Assembly: GCF_947497025.1 (NCBI RefSeq)
Contig: NZ_CANMFC010000002.1
Location: forward strand, 310,001-374,000
Reading direction: 5' to 3'
Origin: an uncultured Kushneria sp.
GTDB taxonomy: Bacteria > Pseudomonadota > Gammaproteobacteria > Pseudomonadales > Halomonadaceae
Length of the DNA stretch: 64,000 bases
Below are positions 47,703 to 57,085 of the stretch, piece after piece. Under the pieces are notes generated by a model that ran no database searches, was not told where the DNA came from, and was given only the letters and a program-made list of their open reading frames with translations. Position 1 is the stretch's first letter, and every line of letters starts with the position of its first letter. The position numbers and the translations under genes were made by a program.

Positions 47703-48982
47703 ATGATCGGGGTCCTGGGCCTGGGGCTGCTGCTGGTATTGATGGTGCTGCGTGTGCCGGTTGCGCTGACCATGCTGATCGTCGGTGTGGGCGGCTTTGC
47801 CCAGGTGATCAGCTGGAGTGCGGCCCTGTCGATGGTGCGCTCTGTCCCTGTCGAGGTATTGACCAACTACAGCTTCAGCGCCGTGCCGATGTTCATTTTA
47901 ATGGGGTGCTGGCGGCGCATTCGGGCATGGCCGGCAAGCTTTTCGGTTCAACGCGCGCGATCTGTGGGGGCTGGAAGGGTGGCCTGGCGATTGCGGCAGT
48001 GGGCTCCTGCGGGATCTTTTCGGCGATCTCGGGCTCCTCGCTGGCAACGGCCAGTACCATGACCCGGGTGGCCCTGCCCGAAATGGAGCGCTACGGCTAT
48101 AACCGGGGCCTGGCCACCGGGGCACTGGCCGCCGGCGGAACGCTGGGCATCATGATCCCGCCCAGTATCGCCCTGCTGATTTATGCCATTCTCACCGAGC
48201 AGTCAGTGGGCGACATGTTCATGGCCGGTCTGATCCCGGGGCTGATGGGGCTTGTGTTCTATTGTTTGACCATTACCGTGGTGATGCGGCTGCGCCCGTC
48301 GCTGGCAGTGGCGGGCGAACCCACCGGCTGGGGTCAAAAATTCGCGTCGCTGACAGGGCTGGTGCCGTTTTTCGCGGTGTTCCTGCTGATCATTCTGGGC
48401 ATCTATTTCGGGCTGTTCACGCCGACCGAAGGGGCCAGCGTCGGTGCCTTCGCAACCCTGCTTTACGCCGTGTTCAAGGGTATGCGCGTGGCCGGGCTAT
48501 GGAGCGCGCTACAGGAAACTCTGGCGCTCTCCACGGTAGTGTTTTTCATGCTGGTCGGTGCCGAGACGCTGGGCTACTTCATCTCGGTCTCACGCATTTC
48601 GTTTTCCATTTCGGATTATCTGTACAGCCTGCAGCTGGCGCCGATCGTGGTGCTGCTGTGCATTCTGGCGATGTACTTCATTCTCGGCATGTTCATGGAC
48701 TCGATCGCCATGCTGGTGATCACCGTGCCGGTGGTCTATCCGATCATTCAGGCGATGGGCATTGATCCGGTCTGGTTTGGCATCGTCACGGTCCTGACGG
48801 TCGAGCTGGGGCTGATCACGCCGCCGGTCGGCATGAATGTCTTTGTCATCAAGGCGATGGCGCCCCATGTAGGGCTGGGCGAAATCTTCAGGGGCGTGGC
48901 GCCCTTTATCGTTTCGGACTTCGTACGTCTGGCACTATTGATCCTGTTCCCGGCGCTCAGTCTGTATCTGGTTACCGGGTGA
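47703..48982 (+). pseudogene. TRAP large permease, DctM-type, with single-base frameshift
   Basis: Two frames together give a complete DctM of about 427 residues. The first runs MIGVLGLGLLLVLMVL to YSFSAVPMFILMG and then goes out of frame at a run of four G (47903-47906); one extra G would continue with VLAAHSGMAGKLFGSTRA, the family sequence. The rest (to 48982) has the normal GGWKGGLAIAAVGSCGIFSA, GTLGIMIPPSIALLIYAIL, FTPTEGASVGAFATLLYA and LGLITPPVGMNVFVI motifs. Real inactivation or a homopolymer sequencing error are both possible; the neighbouring binding-protein deletion supports real decay. Confidence 0.8.
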
Positions 48983-49124
48983 CCATCGGGCTTTTGATCG
49001 ACAGTTCCACTCGATTCAAGCGCTCAGAGGCAGCGCTCAGGGCTGGACGATTGATCCGATTCGCGCCATGGTCAGGGCGTACGGATCGATGGATCCCGGA
49101 ATCACCGCATCAACAGGACACCCC

Positions 49125-50222
49125 ATGAGTGATAACACCCCCCTTTTGAACGACCAGTCGATGGATTTCCTCGAGCGCTATCTCAATAACGCCTCGCCCA
49201 CCGGCTATGAGTGGGAAGGCCAGAAACTGTGGATGGACTATCTGCGCCCGTGGGTCGATGAGTTCTTCACCGACACCTATGGCACGGCGGTGGGCGTGAT
49301 CAATCCCGATGCCCAATACAAGGTCGTGATCGAAGGCCATGCCGACGAGATCAGCTGGTATGTGAACTACATCTCCGATGAAGGACTGCTCTATGTGATC
49401 CGCAACGGCGGCAGCGACCATCAGATCGCGCCCTCCAAGCGGGTCAACATTCATACGAAAAACGGCATCGTTGAAGGCGTGTTCGGCTGGCCGGCGATCC
49501 ATACCCGCCGCAGCCCCGGCAGCGAAGAGCAGGCACCCAAGCCGGACAACATCTTTATCGACGTGGGCTGTGACAACAAGGAAGAGGTCGAAAAGCTCGG
49601 CGTGCACGTCGGCTGCGTGATCACCTATCCGGATACCTTCAGGGTGCTCAACGGCAACAAATTTGTCTGCCGCGCGCTGGATAACCGCATGGGCGGCTTC
49701 ATGATTGCCGAGGTGGCGCGTCTTCTGAAGGAGAACGGCAAGACGCTCGATTTCGGCCTCTACATCGTCAATTCGGTGCAGGAAGAGGTGGGCCTGCGCG
49801 GGGCGCAGATGATCGCCGAGCGTATCCGTCCGAATGTGGCGATCGTGACGGATGTGACCCATGACACCCACACACCGATGATTGATCCCAAGAAGGAAGG
49901 CAGCAACAGGATGGGGGCCGGCCCGGTAATTGCCTGGGCACCGGCGGTGCAGAACCGTCTGCGCGAGCGCATTCTGGAAGTGGCCGAGAAGGGCGACATC
50001 CCCTTCCAGCGGGTCGCCAAGTCACGCGCCACCGGCACCGACACGGATTCGTTTGCCTACAGTAATACCGGTGTGGCCTCGGCACTGATCTCGCTGCCGC
50101 TGCGCTACATGCACACCACCGTCGAGATGGTGCAGCGCGAGGATGTCGAAAACGTCATTCGCCTGATCTACGAGACGCTTTTGAACATCAAGACAGGCGA
50201 GACGTTCAGCTATTTTGAATAA
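49125..50222 (+). CDS. M42 family metallo-aminopeptidase
   Basis: A 365-residue M42 (glutamyl aminopeptidase/endoglucanase M type) peptidase. The dinuclear metal ligands are seen in EGHADEISW (His, Asp), CRALDNRMGG (Asp), VQEEVGLRG (catalytic Glu and ligand Glu), TDVTHDT (Asp) and RYMHTTVE (His). These enzymes are cytosolic, oligomeric aminopeptidases that clip short peptides. The start at 49125 has AGGA upstream; the longer frame from 49068 lacks one. A terminator follows directly. Confidence 0.9.
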   Translation: MSDNTPLLNDQSMDFLERYLNNASPTGYEWEGQKLWMDYLRPWVDEFFTDTYGTAVGVINPDAQYKVVIEGHADEISWYVNYISDEGLLYVIRNGGSDHQIAPSKRVNIHTKNGIVEGVFGWPAIHTRRSPGSEEQAPKPDNIFIDVGCDNKEEVEKLGVHVGCVITYPDTFRVLNGNKFVCRALDNRMGGFMIAEVARLLKENGKTLDFGLYIVNSVQEEVGLRGAQMIAERIRPNVAIVTDVTHDTHTPMIDPKKEGSNRMGAGPVIAWAPAVQNRLRERILEVAEKGDIPFQRVAKSRATGTDTDSFAYSNTGVASALISLPLRYMHTTVEMVQREDVENVIRLIYETLLNIKTGETFSYFE

Positions 50223-50237
50223 TCGCCATCGTTGAGA

Positions 50238-50265
50238 GATTCGGCGCCTCTGGCGCCGAATCCCT
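50238..50265 (+). terminator. Terminator between the M42 peptidase and LysE genes
   Basis: Eleven-base perfect stem GATTCGGCGCC / GGCGCCGAATC with loop TCT, followed by CCTTT. It lies in a convergent gap and could serve both sides. Confidence 0.75.
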
Positions 50266-50907
50266 TTAGCCCGGTGTCCGCGTCAGGGCCAGCCGAATGC
50301 CCAGTGCCACGAACATGACACCGACGCTGCGCTCGAGCCATGCCTTGAGTCTGGCGCCGGGGCGCAGGCGCTGTCCGCCCAGCGTGACGGCAGCGATCAA
50401 AACGGCACTCCACAGGGTGCCGACGACATCAAATATCAGCCCCAGGGTCAGAAAGGCGAGCGGCTTGAGGGTGGCGGTCGGGTCAATGAACTGCGGCATG
50501 AAGGCCATGAAAAACAGTGCCACTTTCGGATTGAGTACGTTGGTCAAAAACCCCTGACGAAACAGCGTGCGCAGACGGACAGGGCTGACACGAGCCACCG
50601 GTGTCTGCGGGGTCTGATGGCGGCGCTTGAGAAGGGCCGACAGGCCCAGCCAGATCAGATAGAGCGCCCCGACCCATTTGACCAGCGTGAAGGCCATCGC
50701 AGACGTGGCCAGAATGGCCGACAGCCCGAGTGCTGCGGCGAAAACATGCACCAGCGTGCCGGTGCTGATGCCCAGTGCCGTTACCGCGCCCTGCTGCCAG
50801 CTGCCCGCGGCGGTACGCGACACGATCAATAGCGAATCCGGGCCCGGCGTCATGTTCAGGATCAGGCCCGAAAGCATGAAAAGAGCAAGATCATGGATGC
50901 CCAGCAT
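50266..50907 (-). CDS. LysE/RhtB family amino-acid exporter
   Basis: A 213-residue membrane protein with six hydrophobic segments and the family signature NMTPGPDSLLIVSRTAAGSW at residues 18-37, then GALYLIWLGLSAL, FRQGFLTNVLNPKVALFFMAFMPQF and a C-terminal helix. The family exports amino acids such as threonine, homoserine or lysine; the substrate is not deducible. Confidence 0.9.
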   Translation of the reverse strand: MLGIHDLALFMLSGLILNMTPGPDSLLIVSRTAAGSWQQGAVTALGISTGTLVHVFAAALGLSAILATSAMAFTLVKWVGALYLIWLGLSALLKRRHQTPQTPVARVSPVRLRTLFRQGFLTNVLNPKVALFFMAFMPQFIDPTATLKPLAFLTLGLIFDVVGTLWSAVLIAAVTLGGQRLRPGARLKAWLERSVGVMFVALGIRLALTRTPG

Positions 50908-50996
50908 GAGATGCCTCCGGCTTGTTATTTGTGCTGTGCTCTTGAGGTCATGGGCACACGCTGATGGTTAACGAATTTATTATCAAGGAGAAACAC

Positions 50997-51530
50997 ATGA
51001 CCACCTTTACCGAGAAGGCCCCGGGTGTGGCCGAGGAAATTCCGACCGCCGCGGCGGGCTTTACCCTCAACCACTCGATGGTGCGCATCAAGGACCCGGA
51101 GCGCGCCCTGCACTTCTATACCCACGTGTTCGGCATGCGCCTGCTGCGCAAGCTCGACTTTCCCGAGATGCAGTTCACGCTCTATTTCCTGACGCAGCTG
51201 TCTCCGGAAGACAGCGTGCCGGAAGACCCGGACGAGCGCACGATCTGGACCTTCAGCCAGCGCGGGCTGCTGGAGCTGACCCACAACTGGGGCACCGAAG
51301 AGGATCCGGAGTTTGCCTATCACAACGGCAACTCGGACCCGCAGGGCTATGGCCATATCTGTTTCAACGTGCCCAACCTGGAAAGTGCCGAGACCTGGTT
51401 TGAGGACATGGGGGTCGAGTTCATCAAGCGCGCCAATGACGGCAAAATGAAAAACGTCATCTTCGTGAAGGACCCGGACGGCTACTGGATCGAGGTGATT
51501 CAGGCCGATCTGATGGCGGGCGCCGGGTAG
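50997..51530 (+). CDS. gloA: Lactoylglutathione lyase (glyoxalase I)
   Basis: A 177-residue glyoxalase I isomerising the methylglyoxal-glutathione hemithioacetal. Metal ligands appear in NHSMVRIKDPERAL (His), LELTHNWGTE (Glu), YGHICFNVPN (His) and YWIEVIQ (Glu). It has the longer loop between strands (SPEDSVPEDPDERTIWTF) found in the zinc-type eukaryote-like and many gammaproteobacterial GloA proteins. The ATG at 50997 follows AAGGAG. Confidence 0.93.
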   Translation: MTTFTEKAPGVAEEIPTAAAGFTLNHSMVRIKDPERALHFYTHVFGMRLLRKLDFPEMQFTLYFLTQLSPEDSVPEDPDERTIWTFSQRGLLELTHNWGTEEDPEFAYHNGNSDPQGYGHICFNVPNLESAETWFEDMGVEFIKRANDGKMKNVIFVKDPDGYWIEVIQADLMAGAG

Positions 51531-51561
51531 TAACGCCCGACGACGCACGCGTGTCCCGGCC

Positions 51562-51590
51562 CTACTGGCCGGGGCCTACTGGCCGGGGCC
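51562..51590. repeat. 14-base direct duplication across the mscS stop codon
   Basis: CTACTGGCCGGGGC occurs twice in tandem. On the minus strand each copy reads as a Gly-Gln-stop end, so the duplication repeats the terminal codons and stop of the channel gene. Confidence 0.7.
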
Positions 51591-53027
51591 CGGGCCGTTG
51601 GGTGTCCGGTCCTCTGCCGGGGCGTCCTCCGGCGTCTGAGTCAACGATGTCTTTTCAACCGCAGCAGGGGGCTCTTTCTGTTTGCCCTCTTCCTGCTCGC
51701 CATGCAGGCTGTTGCGATCCGGCATCATCACCCGCATGCGCGGGAAGGCATCCGGATAGTCACGGGCGATAAAGCGAATCAGCCCTTCGCGCATCTCACA
51801 GCGCAGGTCAAAGGTATCGCCGCCGCCGCGAGCGCTGACCAGCACGCGCAGCTGCATGTTGTACTCGGTCATCTCCAGCAGCTGCACCTTGCATACCAAA
51901 CCGCTCCACAGCGGCGAATTCTGCGCGATGCGGGTGGCTTCTTCCTGCAGCGCGTCCAGCGGCAGTGAAAAATCGGCATGCAAAAAGACGCTGCCGATCA
52001 GGTCATTGGTGCGCCTGGTCCAGTTCTCGAACGGATTGTCGAGAAACCAGTTGATCGGCAGCACCAGCCGTCGCCAGTCCCAGAGCCTGACCACCACATA
52101 GGTCAGCGTCAGCTCCTCGATCCAGCCCCATTCGCCCTGCACCACCACCGCATCATCAAGCTGGATCGGCTGGGTCATCGCGATCTGAACCCCGGCCAGC
52201 AGGTTGCCGAAAATCTTCTGCGCGGCAAAGCCCAGCACCACCCCGATGATGCCGGCCGAGGCCAGAATGCTGGTGCCGAGCTGGCGCACCTTGTCAAAGA
52301 GCATCAGCATCGAGGCCAGCGCCACCAGCACGATGATGAAGTTGATCAGCTTGCGCAGCACGGCGATCTGCGTGTGTACCTTGCGCGCGGCCAGGTTATC
52401 GGCCACATCGACGCGATAGTGCTCCCGAAGCGCGCGCTCAACGATATTGACCCCGTGCACCAGGATGCCGGCGATGCTGCCAATCAGCAGCATGCTGGTG
52501 AGGTTGTGAATGACCAGGTCAAAGCGCTCGGAGGTCACGAACAGCGGAAACAGCGAGAAGAGCAGAAATATCGGGAAAAGTGCCGCGGCGGCCCGGGCCA
52601 GAAAGGGCGCCAGAAAGCGCTCGAAGTAGCCGTGGCGCGTGTCCGACCAGCGGTCCATCACGGCAATGACGCGGCGGGAAACCCGTAAAAACAGCCAAAA
52701 GCCCAGAAAGACGCCCACCACGTTGGCCAGTGTCATGATCGAGGATTGCCAGCCCAGAACAGCAGGAATCAGATAGTAAAGGGCCACCATCACGCCATAG
52801 CACCACACCAGACACACCAGCGGTGGATGCACGGCCAGCGCCGCCACGTTGAGCAGATGCCAGCGCCCGTGCTCCAGCCGGCGCAGGCGAAGGTGCAGAA
52901 CCTTGAGCCCGCCATGCAGGACCACGGCGGCGGCGATCGCCACCATGGCCAGCGCCCAGCGGGGCAGGTGCATCAACCAGATCATCAGAGTGTCATGCAT
53001 GAAGCGGATCCTGTCACAGTCGGACAT
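51576..53027 (-). CDS. MscS family mechanosensitive channel
   Basis: A 483-residue channel with about six hydrophobic segments; the pore helix and following beta domain are recognisable in LGTSILASAGIIGVVLGFAAQKIFGNLLAG, TQPIQLDDAVVV and LPINWFLDNPFENW. It is longer than E. coli MscS (286) because of extra N-terminal helices, like the YbdG/MscM type. The C-terminal tail is polar and Pro/Glu-rich. The start at 53027 (MSDCDRIRF) has AAGG upstream; 53072 and 53000 are alternatives. Such channels protect against osmotic downshift, apt for a halophile. Confidence 0.85.
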   Translation of the reverse strand: MSDCDRIRFMHDTLMIWLMHLPRWALAMVAIAAAVVLHGGLKVLHLRLRRLEHGRWHLLNVAALAVHPPLVCLVWCYGVMVALYYLIPAVLGWQSSIMTLANVVGVFLGFWLFLRVSRRVIAVMDRWSDTRHGYFERFLAPFLARAAAALFPIFLLFSLFPLFVTSERFDLVIHNLTSMLLIGSIAGILVHGVNIVERALREHYRVDVADNLAARKVHTQIAVLRKLINFIIVLVALASMLMLFDKVRQLGTSILASAGIIGVVLGFAAQKIFGNLLAGVQIAMTQPIQLDDAVVVQGEWGWIEELTLTYVVVRLWDWRRLVLPINWFLDNPFENWTRRTNDLIGSVFLHADFSLPLDALQEEATRIAQNSPLWSGLVCKVQLLEMTEYNMQLRVLVSARGGGDTFDLRCEMREGLIRFIARDYPDAFPRMRVMMPDRNSLHGEQEEGKQKEPPAAVEKTSLTQTPEDAPAEDRTPNGPGPGQ

Positions 53028-53078
53028 GAGTGCCTTTCTGACCTTAGTACAGGATCGAGACCTTCGTATCATGTCGTT

Positions 53079-53097
53079 ACTCCCACAATGTGGGAGT
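53079..53097 (+). promoter_or_regulatory. Palindromic operator candidate before the dgo operon
   Basis: ACTCCCACAATGTGGGAGT is a perfect inverted repeat apart from its central base, located 48 bases before the IclR start codon in the gap shared with mscS. Confidence 0.65.
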
Positions 53098-53144
53098 CAT
53101 GTCTGCATATTGGGATCGGGTCGTTTCAGGCGTAGACTGAGGCC

Positions 53145-54005
53145 ATGACAACTTCTCTTTCTGCCTCCCTTCCCGAACGCCCTGTCGGCGCTCAGGCCCT
53201 GATGCGCGGTCTGGCGGTGCTGGATGCCGTGGCCGAAGGCCATCATGGTCTGGCCGCCATCGGCGAGCATATCGGCTGCACGCGCAGTACCACGCACCGG
53301 CTGGTGTCGGCGCTGGTCCATGCCGGCTATCTGCGCCACGGCGTGCAGGGCTATCAGCTCGGCTTGAAGCTGGCCTCGCTCGGTACTCGTGCTCGCGAGC
53401 AGATGCCGCTGGTGACGCTGGCCCGCCCGATCATCGAGACCCTGGCTCAAAACTGCGGTGACAGCGTGCATCTGGGTGTTCGCGACGGCGATGACGTGGT
53501 CTATCTCGACAAGATCCGGGGCTCGCGCGGTCTGGAAATGCGCTCACGCCCGGGGCTGCGGCTGCCGCTGGCCCTGACCGGGGTGGGGCGGGCACTGATG
53601 CTTGATCTCGACGAGGCTCAGTGGCAGCGCCTGCATGCGCTGGCATGTGATCGCCATCGCCACCAGGGTGAGGCACCCGTTGCGGGGCTTTCACCGCTGG
53701 CGCCCCCGGCCTGGCCCGAGTATCGAGCGCGGCTGCTCGATTATCAAAAGACGGGCGTGGTGCTGGATCTCGAGGACAATGAACGGGGCATTCGCTGCGT
53801 GGCGGCGCCGGTGCGTGACGAGCAGGGCATGATCGTGGCGGCCATCAGCATCGCCAGTGCCACGCCCTGGATGTCGGATGCGCGCCTGACCGAGCTGGGT
53901 CCAAAAGTGCATGACGCCGCTGCGCAGTTATCAAGCCGGATCGCCCGGCCTGACCTTTATCCTGACTCTGCCCTTTTTTCACCTGCGGGAGCCTTGCATG
54001 ACTGA
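53145..54005 (+). CDS. IclR-family regulator of the galactonate operon
   Basis: A 286-residue regulator with a winged helix around 17-75 (ALMRGLAVLDAVAEGHHGLA, then TRSTTHRLVSALVHAGYL) and an IclR effector domain containing DSVHLGVRDGDDVVYLDKIRG, LPLALTGVGRALML and GIRCVAAPVRDEQGMIVAAI. It overlaps dgoK by eight bases, so it is the first gene of the dgo operon, and its own promoter carries a strong palindrome. By function it is analogous to DgoR, though E. coli DgoR is a GntR protein. The effector is presumably galactonate or 2-keto-3-deoxygalactonate. Confidence 0.85.
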   Translation: MTTSLSASLPERPVGAQALMRGLAVLDAVAEGHHGLAAIGEHIGCTRSTTHRLVSALVHAGYLRHGVQGYQLGLKLASLGTRAREQMPLVTLARPIIETLAQNCGDSVHLGVRDGDDVVYLDKIRGSRGLEMRSRPGLRLPLALTGVGRALMLDLDEAQWQRLHALACDRHRHQGEAPVAGLSPLAPPAWPEYRARLLDYQKTGVVLDLEDNERGIRCVAAPVRDEQGMIVAAISIASATPWMSDARLTELGPKVHDAAAQLSSRIARPDLYPDSALFSPAGALHD

Positions 54006-54969
54006 CACCTCTGCGCGCCTGATCGCGCTCGACTGGGGCACTTCCTCACTGCGTGCCTGGCTGCTTGATGACCAGGGGCAGATCCTGGCGAGCCGCCATG
54101 AGCCCTGGGGGATTCTGCATACCCCGGAGGGTGACTTTGCCCGGGCCTATCAAGCCGTCGTCGGGGCGTGGCGCGACGCGCACCCGGACCTGCCGGCACT
54201 GGCCTGCGGCATGATCGGCAGCCGCGGCGGCTGGCAGGAAGTGCCCTATGTGGCCGCACCCGCCGATGGCAATGCCATCGCCGACGGGCTGGTCGAGATC
54301 GAGACCGGTATTGACCGGCTAGCGCTGGTGCCTGGCGTCATGCAGCACAGCAATCCCGAGACCGGTGCCCTGCCCAACGTCATGCGTGGCGAGGAGACCC
54401 AGTTGCTGGGCGTGATGGCGCGCTATCCGGCACTCGCTCAAAAGGCGCTTCTGATCATGCCCGGCACCCACAGCAAGTGGGCATGGATCGAGGCTGAACG
54501 GCTTACGGCGTTTACCACCCACATGACCGGCGAGCTGTATGCCGTGCTGCGCGAGCACTCGATTCTGGGGCGACCGGCGCTTGAAGGTGAGGAAGAGGCC
54601 GGCGAGGCGGCAAGCCTTGAGGCCTTCGATGAGGGGCTTGAAAATGCCCGGCAAAGCGGCAGCTCAGGGCTTTCGGGGCAGCTTTTCAGCGTGCGCAGCC
54701 GCGTGCTGGCGGGTGAGCTCTCGCCCGCGGCGAGCCTTGCCTATCTCTCGGGACTGTTGATCGGCGAGGAGGTGCGCAGTGCCATGGCCGCGCTGGGCGA
54801 GACGTCCTGTCCGGAGCTTGCGCTGATCGGTGATGACGTCCTGTGCCGTCGCTATGCCCGAGCGCTGTCACACTTTGAATGCCCTGATGTCGAGACCATT
54901 CATGACGCCAGCATCAGCGGACTGATGACCATCGCTCGCCATGCCGGTTTGATCACCGCCGCCGGCTGA
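53998..54969 (+). CDS. dgoK: 2-dehydro-3-deoxygalactonokinase
   Basis: A 323-residue sugar-acid kinase of the actin-like DgoK family. The phosphate-1 motif is IALDWGTSSLRAWL near residue 8-21; GMIGSRGGWQEVPYV, RGEETQLLG and MPGTHSKWAWIE follow, and the phosphate-2 type region ALIGDDVLCRRY near the end. It phosphorylates 2-keto-3-deoxygalactonate with ATP at C6. The ATG at 53998 has GGGAG upstream and lies inside the end of the regulator gene. Confidence 0.92.
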   Translation: MTDTSARLIALDWGTSSLRAWLLDDQGQILASRHEPWGILHTPEGDFARAYQAVVGAWRDAHPDLPALACGMIGSRGGWQEVPYVAAPADGNAIADGLVEIETGIDRLALVPGVMQHSNPETGALPNVMRGEETQLLGVMARYPALAQKALLIMPGTHSKWAWIEAERLTAFTTHMTGELYAVLREHSILGRPALEGEEEAGEAASLEAFDEGLENARQSGSSGLSGQLFSVRSRVLAGELSPAASLAYLSGLLIGEEVRSAMAALGETSCPELALIGDDVLCRRYARALSHFECPDVETIHDASISGLMTIARHAGLITAAG

Positions 54970-55001
54970 CCCTGACGCTTTAGCTCACCAAGGAGCAGAC
55001 C

Positions 55002-55625
55002 ATGTTGAACCAGTACCTGCAGACCCTGCCGTTGATCGCCATTTTGCGCGGTGTGACGCAACACGAAATCGAGCCCATCGGCCAGACCCTCTATGATGCC
55101 GGCTTTCGCATCATGGAGGTGCCGCTCAACTCGCCCGAGCCGCTGGAGAGTATCGTGCGGCTGGATCGATTGCTGGGCGACAGGTGCCTGATCGGTGCCG
55201 GGACGGTCACCCGCCTCCAGCAGGTGCGTGATGTGGCGCACGCCGGCGGCAAGCTGATCGTCTCGCCCCACGGCGATCCGCGCGTCATTCAGTCCACCAA
55301 GGCGGCCGGGCTGGTCAGTGCCCCGGGTGTGGCCACGCCGACCGAGGCCTTTGCCGCGCTCAACGCCGGCGCCGATGTGCTCAAGATGTTCCCGGCCGAG
55401 CAGCTGGGCGCGACGGTGATCAAGGCCTGGCGTGCCGTGCTGCCGCCCGAGGTGGCGCTGTTGCCGGTGGGCGGCATTACGCCCGACAACATGCAGGACT
55501 TTGTCGATGCCGGCGCCGGCGGTTTCGGGCTCGGCTCGGCGCTCTACAAGCCCGGCATGAGCGCGGAAGAGGTCGGTCGCAATGCCCGCGCCTTTGCTGA
55601 GGCCTGGCAGGCGCTCAAGCGCTGA
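55002..55625 (+). CDS. dgoA: 2-dehydro-3-deoxy-6-phosphogalactonate aldolase
   Basis: A 207-residue class I KDPG/KDPGal aldolase. The Schiff-base lysine is in ADVLKMFPAEQLG near residue 127, the catalytic glutamate in FRIMEVPLNSPE near 37, and TVTRLQQV and VGGITPDNM complete the site. MFPAEQLG and the context (between dgoK and dgoD) favour galactose-series specificity over Eda. It cleaves KDPGal to pyruvate and glyceraldehyde 3-phosphate. AAGGAG precedes the ATG. Confidence 0.93.
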   Translation: MLNQYLQTLPLIAILRGVTQHEIEPIGQTLYDAGFRIMEVPLNSPEPLESIVRLDRLLGDRCLIGAGTVTRLQQVRDVAHAGGKLIVSPHGDPRVIQSTKAAGLVSAPGVATPTEAFAALNAGADVLKMFPAEQLGATVIKAWRAVLPPEVALLPVGGITPDNMQDFVDAGAGGFGLGSALYKPGMSAEEVGRNARAFAEAWQALKR

Positions 55626-55683
55626 TCTGGCCCGAATGCCTTCCCTCTGATCCACTCAAGACCAGGAACTGCCGAGTACTGTC

Positions 55684-56832
55684 ATGAAAATTACCCGACT
55701 GGAAACCTTCATCGTACCGCCGCGCTGGTGCTTTCTGAAAATCGAGACCGACGAGGGCTTTGTCGGCTGGGGCGAGCCGGTGGTGGAAGGCCGCGCCCAC
55801 AGCGTGGCGGCGGCGGTGGACGAGCTCGCCGACTATCTGATCGGCAAGGACCCGCGCCACATCGAGGACCACTGGACGGTGATGTATCGCGGTGGCTTCT
55901 ACCGCGGCGGCGCCATTCACATGAGCGCGCTGGCCGGTATCGATCAGGCGCTGTGGGACATCAAGGGCAAGGTACTGGGCGTGCCGGTCCATGAGCTGCT
56001 GGGCGGGGCGGTGCGCGACCGTATCCGCGTCTACTCCTGGATCGGGGGCGACCGACCGGGTGATACCGCACGCATGGCGAAGGAGCGCATGGACGGTGGC
56101 TTCACTGCGATCAAGATGAACGCCAGTGAAGAGATGCAGTTCGTGGATACCTTCGACAAGGTCGATGCGGTATTGGCCAATGTGGCAGCGATTCGTGATG
56201 CGGTGGGTCCGCACTTTGGCATCGGGGTGGATTTCCACGGCCGGGTGCACAAGCCGATGGCCAAGGTACTAATGAAAGAGCTGGAGCCCTATCGCCTGAT
56301 GTTCGTCGAGGAGCCGGTGCTGAGTGAAAACGCCGAGGCGTTGAAGGAAATCGCGCCGCTGTCCAATATCCCGATCGCCCTCGGCGAGCGGCTGTTCTCG
56401 CGCTGGGACTTCAAGCAGATTCTCGCCGGCGGCTATGTCGATATCATTCAGCCCGACCCGTCCCACTCCGGTGGCATCACCGAGACCCGCAAGATCGCCA
56501 ACATGGCCGAGGCCCATGATGTGGCGCTCGCCCTGCACTGCCCGCTGGGGCCGATCGCGCTGGCGGCCAACCTGCAGCTCGATGCCAACTGCTACAACGC
56601 CTTTATTCAGGAGCAGAGCCTGGGCATTCACTACAACCAGGGCAATGACCTGCTGGACTACGTCAAAAACCCGGAAGTGTTTGCCTATGAAGACGGCTAC
56701 GTCAAAATCCCGCAGGGGCCGGGGCTGGGCGTTGAGGTCAACGAGGAATACGTGCGTGAACGCGCCGAGATCGGCCATCGCTGGCGCAATCCCATCTGGC
56801 GCCACGCCGATGGGAGCTTTGCCGAGTGGTAG
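55684..56832 (+). CDS. dgoD: D-galactonate dehydratase
   Basis: A 382-residue enolase-superfamily dehydratase, same length as E. coli DgoD and similar throughout: [41 protein letters not shown], metal ligands in [14 protein letters not shown] and [11 protein letters not shown], then [12 protein letters not shown] and the catalytic histidine in [12 protein letters not shown]. It makes 2-keto-3-deoxygalactonate. The C-terminal [16 protein letters not shown] matches the family end. Last gene of the dgo operon, 58 bases after dgoA. Confidence 0.96.
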   Translation: MKITRLETFIVPPRWCFLKIETDEGFVGWGEPVVEGRAHSVAAAVDELADYLIGKDPRHIEDHWTVMYRGGFYRGGAIHMSALAGIDQALWDIKGKVLGVPVHELLGGAVRDRIRVYSWIGGDRPGDTARMAKERMDGGFTAIKMNASEEMQFVDTFDKVDAVLANVAAIRDAVGPHFGIGVDFHGRVHKPMAKVLMKELEPYRLMFVEEPVLSENAEALKEIAPLSNIPIALGERLFSRWDFKQILAGGYVDIIQPDPSHSGGITETRKIANMAEAHDVALALHCPLGPIALAANLQLDANCYNAFIQEQSLGIHYNQGNDLLDYVKNPEVFAYEDGYVKIPQGPGLGVEVNEEYVRERAEIGHRWRNPIWRHADGSFAEW

Positions 56833-57085
56833 CCAGCGTTGCACTGACAATGCGCTGAAAGCACGTCACAATGGGGCCGGCGCCTGCGTCGGCCTGTTGT
56901 TTTCCAGCGTGGTGTATTCAGCTGGCGCCTGAAAGTAGCGTTTGTGCCAAGTGCTTCCCGTGACGGGTCGCGTATGATGGTCGGTAACAGTCACGACCGC
57001 GGCCCCGGAGGGGCGCTGTCACCGAGGCGCTTTTATTGTCCGGTGACGGTCGGTAAAGCACATTTTTGACGAAAGGACGGTTCAA

